NCBI GenBank assembly: GCA_030447275.1
Contig: JAUJPF010000013.1
Span: 28,276-92,275, forward strand
Direction: 5' to 3'
DNA from: Solirubrobacteraceae bacterium
GTDB taxonomy: Bacteria > Actinomycetota > Thermoleophilia > Solirubrobacterales > Solirubrobacteraceae
DNA: 64,000 bases
Shown here: positions 50,095-59,087 of the stretch, piece after piece
How positions within the stretch are numbered: the stretch's first letter is position 1
How the letters are laid out: every line of letters starts with the position of its first letter
The notes under the pieces: model-generated
The model's database searches: none
What the model was told of the DNA's origin: nothing
What the model saw: the letters and a program-made list of their open reading frames with translations, nothing else
Made by a program: the position numbers and the translations under genes

Positions 50095-51583
50095 CGGGCG
50101 AACCGCAGCACGTCGGCCGTTGTCGTCCCCGCACGCTGGCGGACGCGGGTCACATAGGCGGCGTCGGCGCCCAGCGCGGTGGTCCACAGGGTCGTCGTCG
50201 TCCCGCGCGGACCCTCCGGCGCCGGACGGACCGGCCGGCGCACCCGGCGGTGCGGGCCGTGGTCGGTCGAGTACCCCTTGTCGGCGACGGTCGCCGGCGC
50301 GATGCGCACCAGCGCCCGCCCGCCTGACAGGCGCGCGCCGAGACGCAGGCTCTGACTCCACGGCGTCGTCTCGACGTACAGCAGCTGCTCGCCGAGCAGC
50401 GACGGGTGCGTCAGCGACGCGCGCGTCGAGCGGCGCAGCACGGTGAAGGCTCCCGCGAGCAGGTCGATCTGGTCGATGCGGCTGACCCGGGCGCCGGCGT
50501 AGTGGTAGACGACGCGGTCGCCGTCGAGCGCGGGGCGGCCGAGGGTGTCCTCCGCCCCCGTGGCGACGACCTGCCGCGGACCGGCGGGCAACGGCTGCAC
50601 GACGATCTGGTCGCCCTGCTCGCGCCAGGCGACCCAGCGGGCGGAAACCGCGAGAGCGGTCGCGGCCGGGGCCGGGATCCTTGCCATCTCGGCGTTGGTC
50701 GCACGGTCGTTCACCCGCACCACGCCGTTCAGCACGACCGCCATGTTCGGGCCGCCGATCGCGAGCTGGCGCGCGTCGACGAGCCGCTCGCGGGAGCCGG
50801 CGCGGATGATCCCGGGCCCGCCGGGGACCTTCCACGCCAGCTCGGTCCCGGCGACGCTCGGGCTGGTGGCGGGGGAGAGGAACGGCCGCACGGGCGCCGG
50901 CGCGACCGTCTGCGCGGTCGCGCCCTCGGCGCCGAGCGCCAGCGCGACGGCGGCCAGCGCGGCGGCGTCGGCGGCGCGAAAGCCGCGCAGGATCGACGGC
51001 CGCTCCGCCATCAGCTCGGTCGCGCGCATCCCGGCGGGCGCGTCGGCGAGCGGCGCGAGGAGCACGACCGGCAGCGCGCGGCCGGCGCCGAACGCCAGGC
51101 CGGCGGCGAGGCCCGCGGCCGGCTCGCCGACCGCGAGCGCGACGCCGGCCAGCGCGGGGACGGCGAACGTGAGCACGAACGTGGTGAAGCCGAGGCCGAG
51201 CAGGACGCCGTAGCCGGCGGCGGCGACCGGCAGGGGCAGCGCGCGGCGCCAGTGCTCGGGCACCTGGCGGCGCACCTGCGGCACGATCCGCCGGCCGGGC
51301 GCCTCGGCGATCGCCGCCGCCGCGGCCACCGCCGCGCCGGCGAGCAGCGCGACCGCGCCCCCGCCGAGCAGCGCGCCGAGCGCCGACACCGAGACGAACG
51401 TCACGACGCCGCCGGCCCGCGCGCCGGGGCCGAACGCGGCGCACGCCGCGAGCGTCGTCCCGCGGCCGCCGGCGTGGCCGGTGGGGTGGGCCCGAGCGTC
51501 GAGACCATCGAGAACCCGCACGGCGACCACGACCCGGTGAGGCCGGCGACGAAGGCTGCGACGGCGAGCAGCGCGGTCAACAC
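50091..51583 (-). CDS. Membrane protein fused to beta-propeller-like domain (MauF-like N-terminus), frameshift
   Basis: About 497 residues from GTG 51583. Residues 1-220 hold about six helices (TALLAVAAFVAGLTGSWSPCGFSMVSTLG; GALLGGGAVALLAGAAVAAAAAIA). The WSPCGFSM element is typical of CcdA/DsbD/MauF-type thiol-redox membrane proteins. The C-terminal 270 residues are repetitive beta sheets (GGPNMAVVLNGVVRVNDRATN, VSARWVAWREQGDQIVVQPLP) like a propeller. The frame breaks near 51490 (LGPT/GHAGGRG). The start overlaps the Cys-rich protein's stop. With the next two genes it mimics the mau maturation set. Confidence 0.65.
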
Positions 51584-52149
51584 GGCACCTTCGTGTCGTA
51601 GTACATGACGCAGAACACGCGACGGCCCTTGTAGCAGTAGCCGGTGAGGGAGCGGTCGCCGTTGATGCGCTTCTTCGAGTACGAGCAGCAGTCGACGAGC
51701 TTGCGCACCTGGCCGCCGCAGCAGCGGTACCATGCGCCGTCGGTGCGGGTGGCGAAGCCGTAGCGCTCCGCGACCTGGTCGCAGATCCGCGTGCGCGGGG
51801 CGCGGGCGATCGGTGCGCCGTCGGGGTCGAGCAGCCGGTCGCCGTCCGCGTCGAGCGCGTACCCCTGGCGGTCGACGACGCGCCCGGTGTTGTCGACCGG
51901 CTTGCCGTCCTTCGCGCGCAGCGGCAGCCCGCGCACGTCGATGCGGGGGAGCCCCGTGGGGTGCGGACACGAGTCGGTCGTGTAGATGTGCCCGCAGAAG
52001 TGGTAGGCCTCGGCCTCGCCGGGCGCGACGACCGCCTTGACCACCGATCCGCCGGCGGCCCCGAGCAGCGCCGTGCCCACGCGCGAGAGCAGCCCGCGCC
52101 GCGACGTCTGGAGCGCGAGGTCCTCGGTGAACGACGGCTCGTCAGGCAC
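51577..52149 (-). CDS. Tat-exported Cys-rich protein, methylamine dehydrogenase light chain-like
   Basis: 190 residues from GTG 52149. Twin-arginine signal (SRRGLLSRVGTALLGAAG), then a domain with 10 Cys (CGHIY, SCPHP, ICDQ, WYRCCGG, VDCCSY, GYCYK, FCVMYY, VPC at the end). Tat export, many disulfides and the MauE/MauD neighbour recall MauA, the TTQ subunit of methylamine dehydrogenase. However only one Trp is present in the whole protein, and TTQ needs two. So the cofactor cannot be the same; function unknown. Confidence 0.7.
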   Translation of the reverse strand: MPDEPSFTEDLALQTSRRGLLSRVGTALLGAAGGSVVKAVVAPGEAEAYHFCGHIYTTDSCPHPTGLPRIDVRGLPLRAKDGKPVDNTGRVVDRQGYALDADGDRLLDPDGAPIARAPRTRICDQVAERYGFATRTDGAWYRCCGGQVRKLVDCCSYSKKRINGDRSLTGYCYKGRRVFCVMYYDTKVPC

Positions 52150-53011
52150 GGGCGGCCTCCCGGAGGCGGCGCTCGGCGGCGGCGAGCACCGACTCGAGCT
52201 GGGCGAGCGAGTTGAACGTGCCCTTGGCCAGCACGACTCCGGACCCGTCGAGCGCGACGGCGTAGGGGCTGCCGGGGACGTTCATCCGGCGCCAGTGGAC
52301 GGCGTCGCGGACCTCGTCGAGCTCGAGCAGCGACACGTGCGGATGGCGCGCGAACGCCTGGATCCCGGGAGCGAGCCGGCGGCACATGCCGCAGCCGTCG
52401 GAGGTGAAGACCGCGAGCGCGAGGTTGTCGTCGCCGACGCGGGGGTCGAGGTGCGGCGCCAGGCCGCTGTCGGAGCCGAGCGGCGGGCCCTCCTCCGCGA
52501 TCTCCAGCGCCCCCTGCGGGCCGACCGCGAGCCGGAGCATCCCGACCTCGCGGGCGAGGGCGAGGACCGCGACGCCGAGCGCGGCCACGCCGGCGAGCGT
52601 GACGGCGAGGCCGCCCGCCAGCCACGCCTCGGCCGACGGGTCGGTGCGCGGGACCAGCGGCAGCGCGGCGAAGGCGACGGCGAGCAGCGCGGCTCGGGCG
52701 ACCGCGGGGCGGCCGATCCGCGACCGCGCCCCGAAGCACCCGCACGGCGCCCCCTCCCGCCCGGCGCGCAGCGCGCGCGCGAGCAACAGCGCGCCGGCGA
52801 GGAGGAACGCGGCGGCTGCGAGCGCCGCCGCGTCGAATCCGGCCGCGACGCCCGCGGCGAGCAGGATCTCCGCCGCCACCACGGCGCGCCAGTCGAGGTG
52901 CGATGCAAGGCCCCGCAGCGCATCGCGGCTCTCGGCCGGCCGGCGGAGCTTGGCCGCAGCCGCCCCGATCAGGACGACGGCCAGCGCGAGGCGGACGGCG
53001 AGGTGGAGCAC
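52142..53011 (-). CDS. MauE-like membrane protein fused to a thioredoxin-like (MauD-like) domain
   Basis: 289 residues from GTG 53011. N-terminal MauE/DoxX four-helix domain (LALAVVLIGAAAAKLRRPAESRDALRGL, with PCGCFGA loop), then a thioredoxin fold with active site TSDGCGMCRRLAP and cis-Pro region NVPGSPYAVALD. In mau clusters MauE and MauD form disulfides in the light chain. Here both are one protein, and the next gene encodes the Cys-rich client (8 bp overlap). Leaderless promoter at 53019-53024. Confidence 0.8.
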   Translation of the reverse strand: MLHLAVRLALAVVLIGAAAAKLRRPAESRDALRGLASHLDWRAVVAAEILLAAGVAAGFDAAALAAAAFLLAGALLLARALRAGREGAPCGCFGARSRIGRPAVARAALLAVAFAALPLVPRTDPSAEAWLAGGLAVTLAGVAALGVAVLALAREVGMLRLAVGPQGALEIAEEGPPLGSDSGLAPHLDPRVGDDNLALAVFTSDGCGMCRRLAPGIQAFARHPHVSLLELDEVRDAVHWRRMNVPGSPYAVALDGSGVVLAKGTFNSLAQLESVLAAAERRLREAARA

Positions 53012-53018
53012 CCGGCCG

Positions 53019-53024
53019 AAAGTA
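53019..53024 (-). promoter_or_regulatory. -10 hexamer for the MauE-D fusion gene
   Basis: TACTTT on the minus strand, 7 bp before GTG 53011. Confidence 0.45.
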
Positions 53025-53056
53025 GCGGATCGCGCCGGGGCCTACCGCCGCCCAGG

Positions 53057-54091
53057 TCAGCGCGCGGAAGCGGCTCCGTTCATCAGCTCGAGCACGAGGT
53101 CCACGTCGGCCTCGTCGTTGTAGACGTGCCACGACGTCCGCAGCCGCCCGGCGCGCATCGCCACCATTATCCCCGCCGTGGCGAGCCGCTCCTCGGCGCC
53201 GGCCGCGTCGGTGACGACGATCGCCGAGTCCGACGGCGGCATCCCGAGGCCCGCGCGGAAGCGGTTGGCGAGGCCGACGTCGTGCGCGTGGATGCGCTCG
53301 ACGCCGATGTCGAGCACGGTCCGCAGCGCGGGGACCGTGCCGACCCACGAGAACCACGCCGGGCTCGTGTCGAGCCGGCGGGCGTCGGGCGCGAGCCGCA
53401 CCGGGCCGCCGTAGTACGAGCCGTGCACGTCATCGCCCGCGAACCAGCCGGCGGAGGAGGGGAGGACGCGGTCGAGCAGCTCCGGCGCGATCGCCATGAA
53501 GGCCGTTCCGCGCGGCGACATCAGCCACTTGTACGCGCTGCACGTGACGACGTCGAAGCGCGACGCGTCGAGCGGCAGCCACCCGCACGCCTGCGTCGCG
53601 TCGAGGATCGTCAGCGCGCCGTGGTGGCGCGCGGCGGCGGCGATCGCGTCGAGGTCGGCGACCTCGCCCGTCGCCGACTGCACCGCGCTGAACGCCACCG
53701 CGGCGGTGCCGCCGTCGATCGCCTCGGCCACGCGGCCGGCGGGCACGAGCTGCACATCGAGCCCGCGCACCATGAACGGCCACAGGTTCGAGGTGAACTC
53801 GACGTCCGGCACCAGGACGCGAGCGCCCGGCTCGAGCGCGGAAGCGACGAGCCCGACCAGTCCCGACACCGTCGCGCCGACCGCGACGCGCTCCGGGCCG
53901 ACCCCGGCGAGCCGCGCCCACTCCCGCCGCGCGACGTCGGTCGCGTCGCCCCACGGCTCCCAGCTCGTCCTCCCCGCCTGCCAGTCGCCGAGCGCGGCCT
54001 GGAGCGCCTCCCACGCCGGCCGCGGCGGCAGGCCGTACGACGCGGTGTTCAGGTAGACGCCCTCGGGCTGCCAGAGCGAGCCGTCGATCAC
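53057..54091 (-). CDS. Class V aminotransferase-like PLP enzyme
   Basis: 344 residues. PLP fold type I: GVYLNTASYGLPP, cofactor-contact ATQACGWLPLD and Schiff-base Lys in CSAYKWLMSPRG. Resembles IscS/CsdA-like or kynureninase-like members, without the Cys loop of desulfurases being visible. GTG 54091 overlaps the SDR stop (ATGTGA), so the two genes are coupled. Substrate unknown. Confidence 0.85.
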   Translation of the reverse strand: MIDGSLWQPEGVYLNTASYGLPPRPAWEALQAALGDWQAGRTSWEPWGDATDVARREWARLAGVGPERVAVGATVSGLVGLVASALEPGARVLVPDVEFTSNLWPFMVRGLDVQLVPAGRVAEAIDGGTAAVAFSAVQSATGEVADLDAIAAAARHHGALTILDATQACGWLPLDASRFDVVTCSAYKWLMSPRGTAFMAIAPELLDRVLPSSAGWFAGDDVHGSYYGGPVRLAPDARRLDTSPAWFSWVGTVPALRTVLDIGVERIHAHDVGLANRFRAGLGMPPSDSAIVVTDAAGAEERLATAGIMVAMRAGRLRTSWHVYNDEADVDLVLELMNGAASAR

Positions 54092-54882
54092 ATGGCGAAC
54101 TTAGTGACTGCGCGCGTGACGGGGAGCAGCGCGGTGCGCGGCGTGAAGCGCTGCGCGAGCGAGGCGACCTTGTTCGTCAGCCCCGGCAGGACGGTCCGGC
54201 GCCCGCCGGCCATCCCGTCGACCGCCTCGCGCGCGACCTGCTCGGCGCTCTGCCACACGAGCGGCCCGCCGAGGCCCTCGAGCCCGCCGCCGTCCGAGCG
54301 CTCCCAGATCGGGGTGCGCGTCGGGCCCGGGCTCGCGACGGTGCACGACACGCCGGTCCCCGACAGCTCGGAGTGGAGCGCCTCGGAGAACGAATGGACG
54401 AAGGCCTTCGTCGCCGCGTACGTCGCGTTGTTGGGGAACGGCGCGAACGCGGTGATCGAGCCGATGTTGAGGATCGCTCCCTCGCCACGGTCGACGAGGT
54501 CGCGCACGAGCTGGTTCGTCAGGTCGAAGAGCGCGAGCGCGTTCGTGCGGAAGATCGCCTCCTCGTCCTTCGGGTCGTGCTCGACGACGTCGCCGAACCC
54601 GGCCTGGCCGGCGTTGTTGACGACGCCGATCAGCTCGCGCTCGCCGCCGCGTACGGCGCGCAGCACCTTGGCCCGGCCGCGGTCGGTGGCGAGGTCGGCG
54701 GCGAGGAGGTCGACCTCGACGTCGAGCTCGCGCGCGAGCGACTCGAGCCGGGCGCGGCGGCGCGCGACGAGGAACAGGTTGTAGCCGCGCCCGGCCAGCT
54801 CGCGGGCGATGGCCTCGCCGATGCCCGAGGAGGCGCCGGTGACGAGGATGGTGGTGTCAGTGGAGGGGGGAGGGAGAGGCAC
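54088..54882 (-). CDS. Short-chain dehydrogenase/reductase
   Basis: 264 residues from GTG 54882. Classical SDR: TGASSGIGEAIARELAGRGYNLFLVARR, VVNNAGQAGFG, NIGSITAFAPFPNNATYAATKAFV with the Ser-Tyr-Lys triad, then PGPTRTPIW. The class resembles the DltE/YqjQ-type oxidoreductases that prefer NADP(H). The substrate is unknown. It follows the ABC-F gene by 20 bp. Confidence 0.9.
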   Translation of the reverse strand: MPLPPPSTDTTILVTGASSGIGEAIARELAGRGYNLFLVARRRARLESLARELDVEVDLLAADLATDRGRAKVLRAVRGGERELIGVVNNAGQAGFGDVVEHDPKDEEAIFRTNALALFDLTNQLVRDLVDRGEGAILNIGSITAFAPFPNNATYAATKAFVHSFSEALHSELSGTGVSCTVASPGPTRTPIWERSDGGGLEGLGGPLVWQSAEQVAREAVDGMAGGRRTVLPGLTNKVASLAQRFTPRTALLPVTRAVTKFAM

Positions 54883-54902
54883 GCAAGGAGTACGTGCGGC
54901 GC

Positions 54903-56483
54903 CTAGCCGCGGGCCAAGCGCTTGTACGTCAGCCTGTGCGGACGGTCGGCCTCGGCGCCCAGACGCTCGTGGCGCTGCTCCTCGTAGGCCTCGAAGTTGC
55001 CCTCGAACCAGACGACCTCGGACTCGCCCTCGAACGCGAGCACGTGCGTGCAGATGCGGTCGAGGAAGTACCGGTCGTGGCTGATCACGACGGCGCAGCC
55101 GGGGAAGTCGAGCAGCGCCTGCTCGAGCGCGCGCAGCGTGTCGACGTCGAGGTCGTTCGTCGGCTCGTCGAGCAGCAGCACGTTGCCGCCGGACTTCAGG
55201 AGCTTCGCGAGGTGCACGCGGTTGCGCTCGCCGCCCGAGAGCTTGCCGACCTTCTTCTGCTGGTCGGACTTGCGGAAGTTGAAGCCGGCGACGTACTGCC
55301 GCGAGTTCATCTCGCGCTCGCCGACCTTGACGTGGTCGTAGCCGCCGGAGATCTCCTCCCAGACGTTCTTGTCGGGGTCGAGCGCGTCGCGCGACTGGTC
55401 GACGTAGGCGAGCTCCACCGAGTCGCCGAGCGCGAGCGTGCCGTCGTCGGGCTGCTCGTCGCCGGTGATCATGCGGAACAGCGTCGTCTTGCCGGCGCCG
55501 TTCGGGCCGATGACGCCGACGATGCCCGACCGCGGCAGGTCGAACGTGAGCCCGTCGATCAGGAGCTTCTCGCCGAACGCCTTGCGCAGCGCGTCGGCCT
55601 TGATGACGTTCTCGCCCAGGCGCGGGCCGGGCGGGATGTGGATCTGGACGTCGTCGAGGCGGACGGTCTGCTCGGCGGCGACCATCTCCTCGTAACGGGA
55701 CAATCTGGCCTTGGACTTCGTGCGCCGGCCCTTCGGGTTCGTGCGCACCCACTCGAGCTCGGCGGAGAGCACGCGCTGGCGCGCCTTGTCCTGGCGGTCC
55801 TGCTGCTCGAGCCGCTTGGCCTTGGCCGCGAGCCAGGTCGAGTAGTTGCCCTCGATGACGGCCACGACGGCGGCGTACTCCGCGAGGTGGCGCTCGAGCC
55901 ACGCGACCGACTCCGCGTCGAGGTGGTTGGTCGGCTCGTCGAGCAGGAGGAGGTCGGGCGCGCTGAGCAGCAGGCGGCACAGCGCGACGCGGCGCTTCTC
56001 GCCGCCGGAGAGGTTGGCGACCTCGGCGTCGGCCGGCGGCAGGCGCAGCGCGTCCATCGCGTACTCGAGCTGCGTGTCGAGGTTCCACGCGTCGGCGGCG
56101 TCGATCTGGTCCTGGAGGCGCGCCATCTCGTCGGCGGTCTCGTCGGAGTAGTTCATCGACAGCTCGTTGAAGCGGTCGAGCAGCGCCTTGGTCTTCGCGA
56201 CGCCCTCCTCGACGTTGCCCTTGACGTCCTTGCTCTCGTCGAGCTCGGGCTCCTGCTCGAGGATCCCGACGGTGCGGTTCGTCCCGAGCTGGGCCTCGCC
56301 TTTGTAGTCCTCGTCGCGCCCGGCCATGATGCGCAGCAGTGTCGACTTGCCCGAGCCGTTGAGCCCGAGGACGCCGATCTTCGCGCCGGGGTAGAAGGCC
56401 AGCGTCACGTCGTCGAAGACGACCTTGTCCGGCGGGTACCGCTTCGTGACGCGGTTCATCGTGAAGACGTACTGGGAGGACAT
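54903..56483 (-). CDS. ettA: ABC-F translation factor EttA, missing part of ABC1
   Basis: 526 residues against about 555 usual. Two ABC modules: GLNGSGKSTLLRIMAG and LSGGEKRRVALCRLLL...LLLLDEPTNHLD in the first, GPNGAGKTTLFRMI and LSGGERNRVHLAKLL...LLLDEPTNDLD in the second, with the EttA-style linker (WVRTNPKGRRTKSKARLSRYEEM). ABC2 ends with the H-switch SHDRYFLDRI. In ABC1 the sequence jumps from AAVVAV to EGNYSTW, lacking the H-switch THDRYFLD segment (about 27 codons, junction near 55854). EttA gates the ribosomal E-site according to ATP/ADP. Confidence 0.88.
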   Translation of the reverse strand: MSSQYVFTMNRVTKRYPPDKVVFDDVTLAFYPGAKIGVLGLNGSGKSTLLRIMAGRDEDYKGEAQLGTNRTVGILEQEPELDESKDVKGNVEEGVAKTKALLDRFNELSMNYSDETADEMARLQDQIDAADAWNLDTQLEYAMDALRLPPADAEVANLSGGEKRRVALCRLLLSAPDLLLLDEPTNHLDAESVAWLERHLAEYAAVVAVIEGNYSTWLAAKAKRLEQQDRQDKARQRVLSAELEWVRTNPKGRRTKSKARLSRYEEMVAAEQTVRLDDVQIHIPPGPRLGENVIKADALRKAFGEKLLIDGLTFDLPRSGIVGVIGPNGAGKTTLFRMITGDEQPDDGTLALGDSVELAYVDQSRDALDPDKNVWEEISGGYDHVKVGEREMNSRQYVAGFNFRKSDQQKKVGKLSGGERNRVHLAKLLKSGGNVLLLDEPTNDLDVDTLRALEQALLDFPGCAVVISHDRYFLDRICTHVLAFEGESEVVWFEGNFEAYEEQRHERLGAEADRPHRLTYKRLARG

Positions 56484-56514
56484 CGGCTCCCAGCCTACGA
56501 CGCGGGTGCGGCGG

Positions 56515-56520
56515 TACCCT
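56515..56520 (+). promoter_or_regulatory. -10 hexamer for the J-domain/TPR gene
   Basis: TACCCT, 9 bp before ATG 56530. Confidence 0.4.
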
Positions 56521-56529
56521 CGAAGGTTC

Positions 56530-57774
56530 ATGCCGAACGTCCTCGACCTCGAGCAGTCGCTCCTCCTTCTGGAGCTCGAGCCGCCGTTCGGCAAGCGTGA
56601 GGTGCAGCTCGCGCGGCGGCGGATGGCGAAGGTCTGGCACCCCGACATCGCGCCGCCGGGCAAGCAGGTCGAGCACGAGCGGCACCTCAAGGCGATCAAC
56701 GAGGCGGCCGACCAGCTCGAGCGGCTGGCCGAGCAGTCGCGCGGCGGGAAGGTGTCGCGCAACGCGGTGCGGGCGAGCGCGATGGCCGCGCGCGAGGCGC
56801 GCGCCGAGCAGGGGCGGCGCAACTACGAGGCCGAGGAGCGCGCCCGCGCCCACGCCGCCGACCGCCAGAAGCACGATCCGTTCGGCGCGCGCGTGCCCGA
56901 CCACTCCGTCGTGCACAAGTACGCGCGCTGCCTGTCGTATCCGGAGTGGGGCGTCGGGACGGTCGAGGGCATCTACTTCACCGGCGACGGCGACGACGTG
57001 CAGCAGTGGGCGCGGATGCGCTTCCAGCCGGGCGTGCGGACGGTGCCGGCGGGCTCGCTCCAGTTCGTCGACTTCTCGACGCCCGACCCGGGCGCCGATC
57101 GCGTGCAGCGCTTCATGACCGCGGCGCAGCACGCGCTCGCCGAGGGCGACTTCGAGATCGCGGCCAAGCGGCTCATCTACGCGCGCGACGCCGACCCGGA
57201 GAACACGACCGTGCTGCGGCTGCTGACGATCGCGTTCTGGCAGGCGGGGAACCTCGAGGCGGCGGGCCGCTCCGTCCGCGACTGGGCGCGCGCGGACCGC
57301 CAGCGCCCGGCGCCGCACCGCTTCGCGTCGCGCATCTACGAGGACATGAACGCGCTCGACCTCGCCGCCGAGGCCGCGGACCGCGCCGCCGCCCGCGCGC
57401 CGGGCGACGCCGACGCGTGGGAGCGCGTCGGCCGGCTGCGGCTGCGGCTCATGCAGCGGCGCGCCGCGCTCGGCGCGCTCGAGCGCGCGCGCCGACTCGG
57501 GCCGAGCGTCGACGGCCTGCTCGACCTCGCGCTCGCCTACCACCTCGCCGGCGACGTGGGCGCCGAGGTCTCCGCGACGACGCAGGCGATCGAGATGTAC
57601 CCCGACTCGCTCACGGCGTGGACGCGCCACGCGTTCGCGCTGGCGCGCACCGAGCGCGTGGCCGAGGGCATCGAGGCCGCCGAGCACGCGCTCGCGCTGG
57701 GCGCGGACGCGGAGGTCACCGAGCTGCTCGAGTCGTTGCGCGCGGCGCTCCCCCGCGTGCTGCCGGCGGCCTAA
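56530..57774 (+). CDS. J-domain protein with TPR repeats
   Basis: 414 residues. Residues 1-75 are a J-like domain with WHPDIAPPGK (HPD present) and a following helix. A linker with KYARCLSYPEWGVGTVEGIYF follows, then about six TPR units (LAEGDFEIAAKRLIYARDADPENTTVLRLL; ALERARRLGPSVDGLLDLALAYHL). It is not a type I/II DnaJ (no zinc motif). It probably directs DnaK to specific clients; none is known. Confidence 0.75.
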   Translation: MPNVLDLEQSLLLLELEPPFGKREVQLARRRMAKVWHPDIAPPGKQVEHERHLKAINEAADQLERLAEQSRGGKVSRNAVRASAMAAREARAEQGRRNYEAEERARAHAADRQKHDPFGARVPDHSVVHKYARCLSYPEWGVGTVEGIYFTGDGDDVQQWARMRFQPGVRTVPAGSLQFVDFSTPDPGADRVQRFMTAAQHALAEGDFEIAAKRLIYARDADPENTTVLRLLTIAFWQAGNLEAAGRSVRDWARADRQRPAPHRFASRIYEDMNALDLAAEAADRAAARAPGDADAWERVGRLRLRLMQRRAALGALERARRLGPSVDGLLDLALAYHLAGDVGAEVSATTQAIEMYPDSLTAWTRHAFALARTERVAEGIEAAEHALALGADAEVTELLESLRAALPRVLPAA

Positions 57775-57802
57775 GGAAGCCGCCGCCGGGAGGGGTAGAC
57801 TC

Positions 57803-57836
57803 GTCGTGCGGCCAGTGGTCGCACGACCGGCCGGTC
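57803..57836. promoter_or_regulatory. Hairpin and palindrome upstream of the 57868 gene
   Basis: GTCGTGCG-N9-CGCACGAC (57803-57827) overlaps the perfect palindrome GACCGG-CCGGTC (57825-57836). Possible operator for the two-gene unit downstream, or terminator of the TPR gene. Confidence 0.45.
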
Positions 57837-57867
57837 AGTGATCGGCACGACATAGGGGAGTTCCTCG

Positions 57868-58572
57868 ATGAGTAAGTTGCACCCGGAGCACGAGCCCAAG
57901 CCCGTGCGCTTGCAGTTCACCTTCCAGATCGCTGCGGACTGGCGAGAGCGGCACGTCGTCGAACATGGCACGCGCCCGGCGGAGAAGTACACCCTCGCGG
58001 TCGAATTGACCGAGCTCGATTCCCCGGCACTGCGTCGCCGCTGGCTCGACGCGCACCGCGGGTACGACGCGTCGCCGTTCTTCCCGGAGCTCCAGCGCCC
58101 GACGGACGATCGCGATGAGGTGCTCGAGGCGCTCGAGGCATGGCTTGTCGGTCAAGAGCGTCGCCCCTTCGAGGAGGTGATGGAGGGATGGATCGCCGAC
58201 CACGGGTCGCCTCGACTTCGCACCGCTCACGAGCGCGGCTACAAGGTCAATGCGACGTACGCGCGGGAGCGGGCGAAGGCCGAGTTCCCGCTCTATTGGG
58301 TAGACACGAACAAGTCAGCCGGCTGGCGCGAGCGGACGGACCCGTCGCTTGAGGCGCTCGCGCTCGAAACGGGCGCGGAGGACGAGATCGCGGCGACGGA
58401 ACACGATCTCGAGCCGACGATCGTCTGGCTGACGACGCCTCCGGACGACCTCGTGCAGTCGCTCAATCGGGCGGGCGCCAACTTCGCCGCTGGGGAGGCG
58501 GTCCGCATCGGCGGGTACCTTGGCCGCTACGCGCTCTACCTCCCGCTCGCGCATCCGCGGGAGGAGGCGTGA
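57868..58572 (+). CDS. Hypothetical protein upstream of a GNAT enzyme
   Basis: 234 residues; GGGGAG before ATG 57868. Not recognised. No signal or helix spanning the membrane. It is rich in Trp and charged residues (QIAADWRERHVVEHGTRPAEKYTLAVELTELD, EEVMEGWIADHG, YGLGRYALYLP-like end). Overlaps the GNAT gene by GTGA, so the two products probably work together; a toxin-antitoxin unit is one possibility. G+C is below the flanking genes. Confidence 0.65.
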   Translation: MSKLHPEHEPKPVRLQFTFQIAADWRERHVVEHGTRPAEKYTLAVELTELDSPALRRRWLDAHRGYDASPFFPELQRPTDDRDEVLEALEAWLVGQERRPFEEVMEGWIADHGSPRLRTAHERGYKVNATYARERAKAEFPLYWVDTNKSAGWRERTDPSLEALALETGAEDEIAATEHDLEPTIVWLTTPPDDLVQSLNRAGANFAAGEAVRIGGYLGRYALYLPLAHPREEA

Positions 58573-59087
58573 CGACCCGCGAGTGGATCATCTGGGATGC
58601 GTCGACGGCAGCGGCTCGCACCGACATCGTGGCGGCGGTGGAGGCGTTCGAGAGCATCGGGACGCCGGCTGGGAACGACGCGGCGCGGTGGCTCCGCGTG
58701 GACGCGCTGGCGAACGACGGATCGACCCGGACGTGGCTGCTCCTCGCAGAGGGCCGCGTCGAGGGGTACGTCGCGTTGTGTGCCGGTCAGGTCGACCTTG
58801 CAGCAACCGACGTCGCGGCGCTCGGCCTGCCGCCGGGGCGCCCCCGTCTCCCGGCGATTCTCCTCGCATGGATCGCCCGGCATCGGCAGAGCTCCGTTTC
58901 GGGGAAGGAGCTGATCGACATTGCCTACGGCATCGCGCAGCGCGTCAGCCGGCAGATTGGGGCGGTGGCGTTCGCGCTCGATCCCGGTGACGACGCCGTC
59001 GCGGAGATCTGGCGCGCCGAGCCCTACGGGTTCCGCACCGCCAGCCGCGGCAAGCGGCTCTGGCTCCCGATCAGTCCGGAAGCGTGA
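58569..59087 (+). CDS. GNAT-fold acetyltransferase-like protein
   Basis: 172 residues from GTG 58569. Core: TWLLLAEGRVEGYVALCAGQVDL, then LPAILLAWIARHRQSSVSGKELIDIAYGIAQRVSRQIGAVAFALDPGDDAVAEIW, with the placement of a GNAT beta4-alpha3 loop (RHRQSSVSG) that binds acetyl-CoA. GNAT toxins of the TacT type look similar (GYVAL, AILLAWIARH). Substrate unknown. Last 17 bp overlap the convergent small ORF. Confidence 0.7.
   Translation: MTTREWIIWDASTAAARTDIVAAVEAFESIGTPAGNDAARWLRVDALANDGSTRTWLLLAEGRVEGYVALCAGQVDLAATDVAALGLPPGRPRLPAILLAWIARHRQSSVSGKELIDIAYGIAQRVSRQIGAVAFALDPGDDAVAEIWRAEPYGFRTASRGKRLWLPISPEA

Noticed and set aside
51577..52149. Calling the Cys-rich protein MauA (methylamine dehydrogenase)
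   Set aside because: Only one Trp is present, so TTQ cannot be built; the similarity is in Cys content, Tat export and neighbours.
53012..53357. Extension of the propeller-like gene into a 1088-codon frame reaching 53357
   Set aside because: The upstream part is the antisense or alternate frame of the MauE-D and Cys-rich genes and has Arg/Ala-rich shadow composition.
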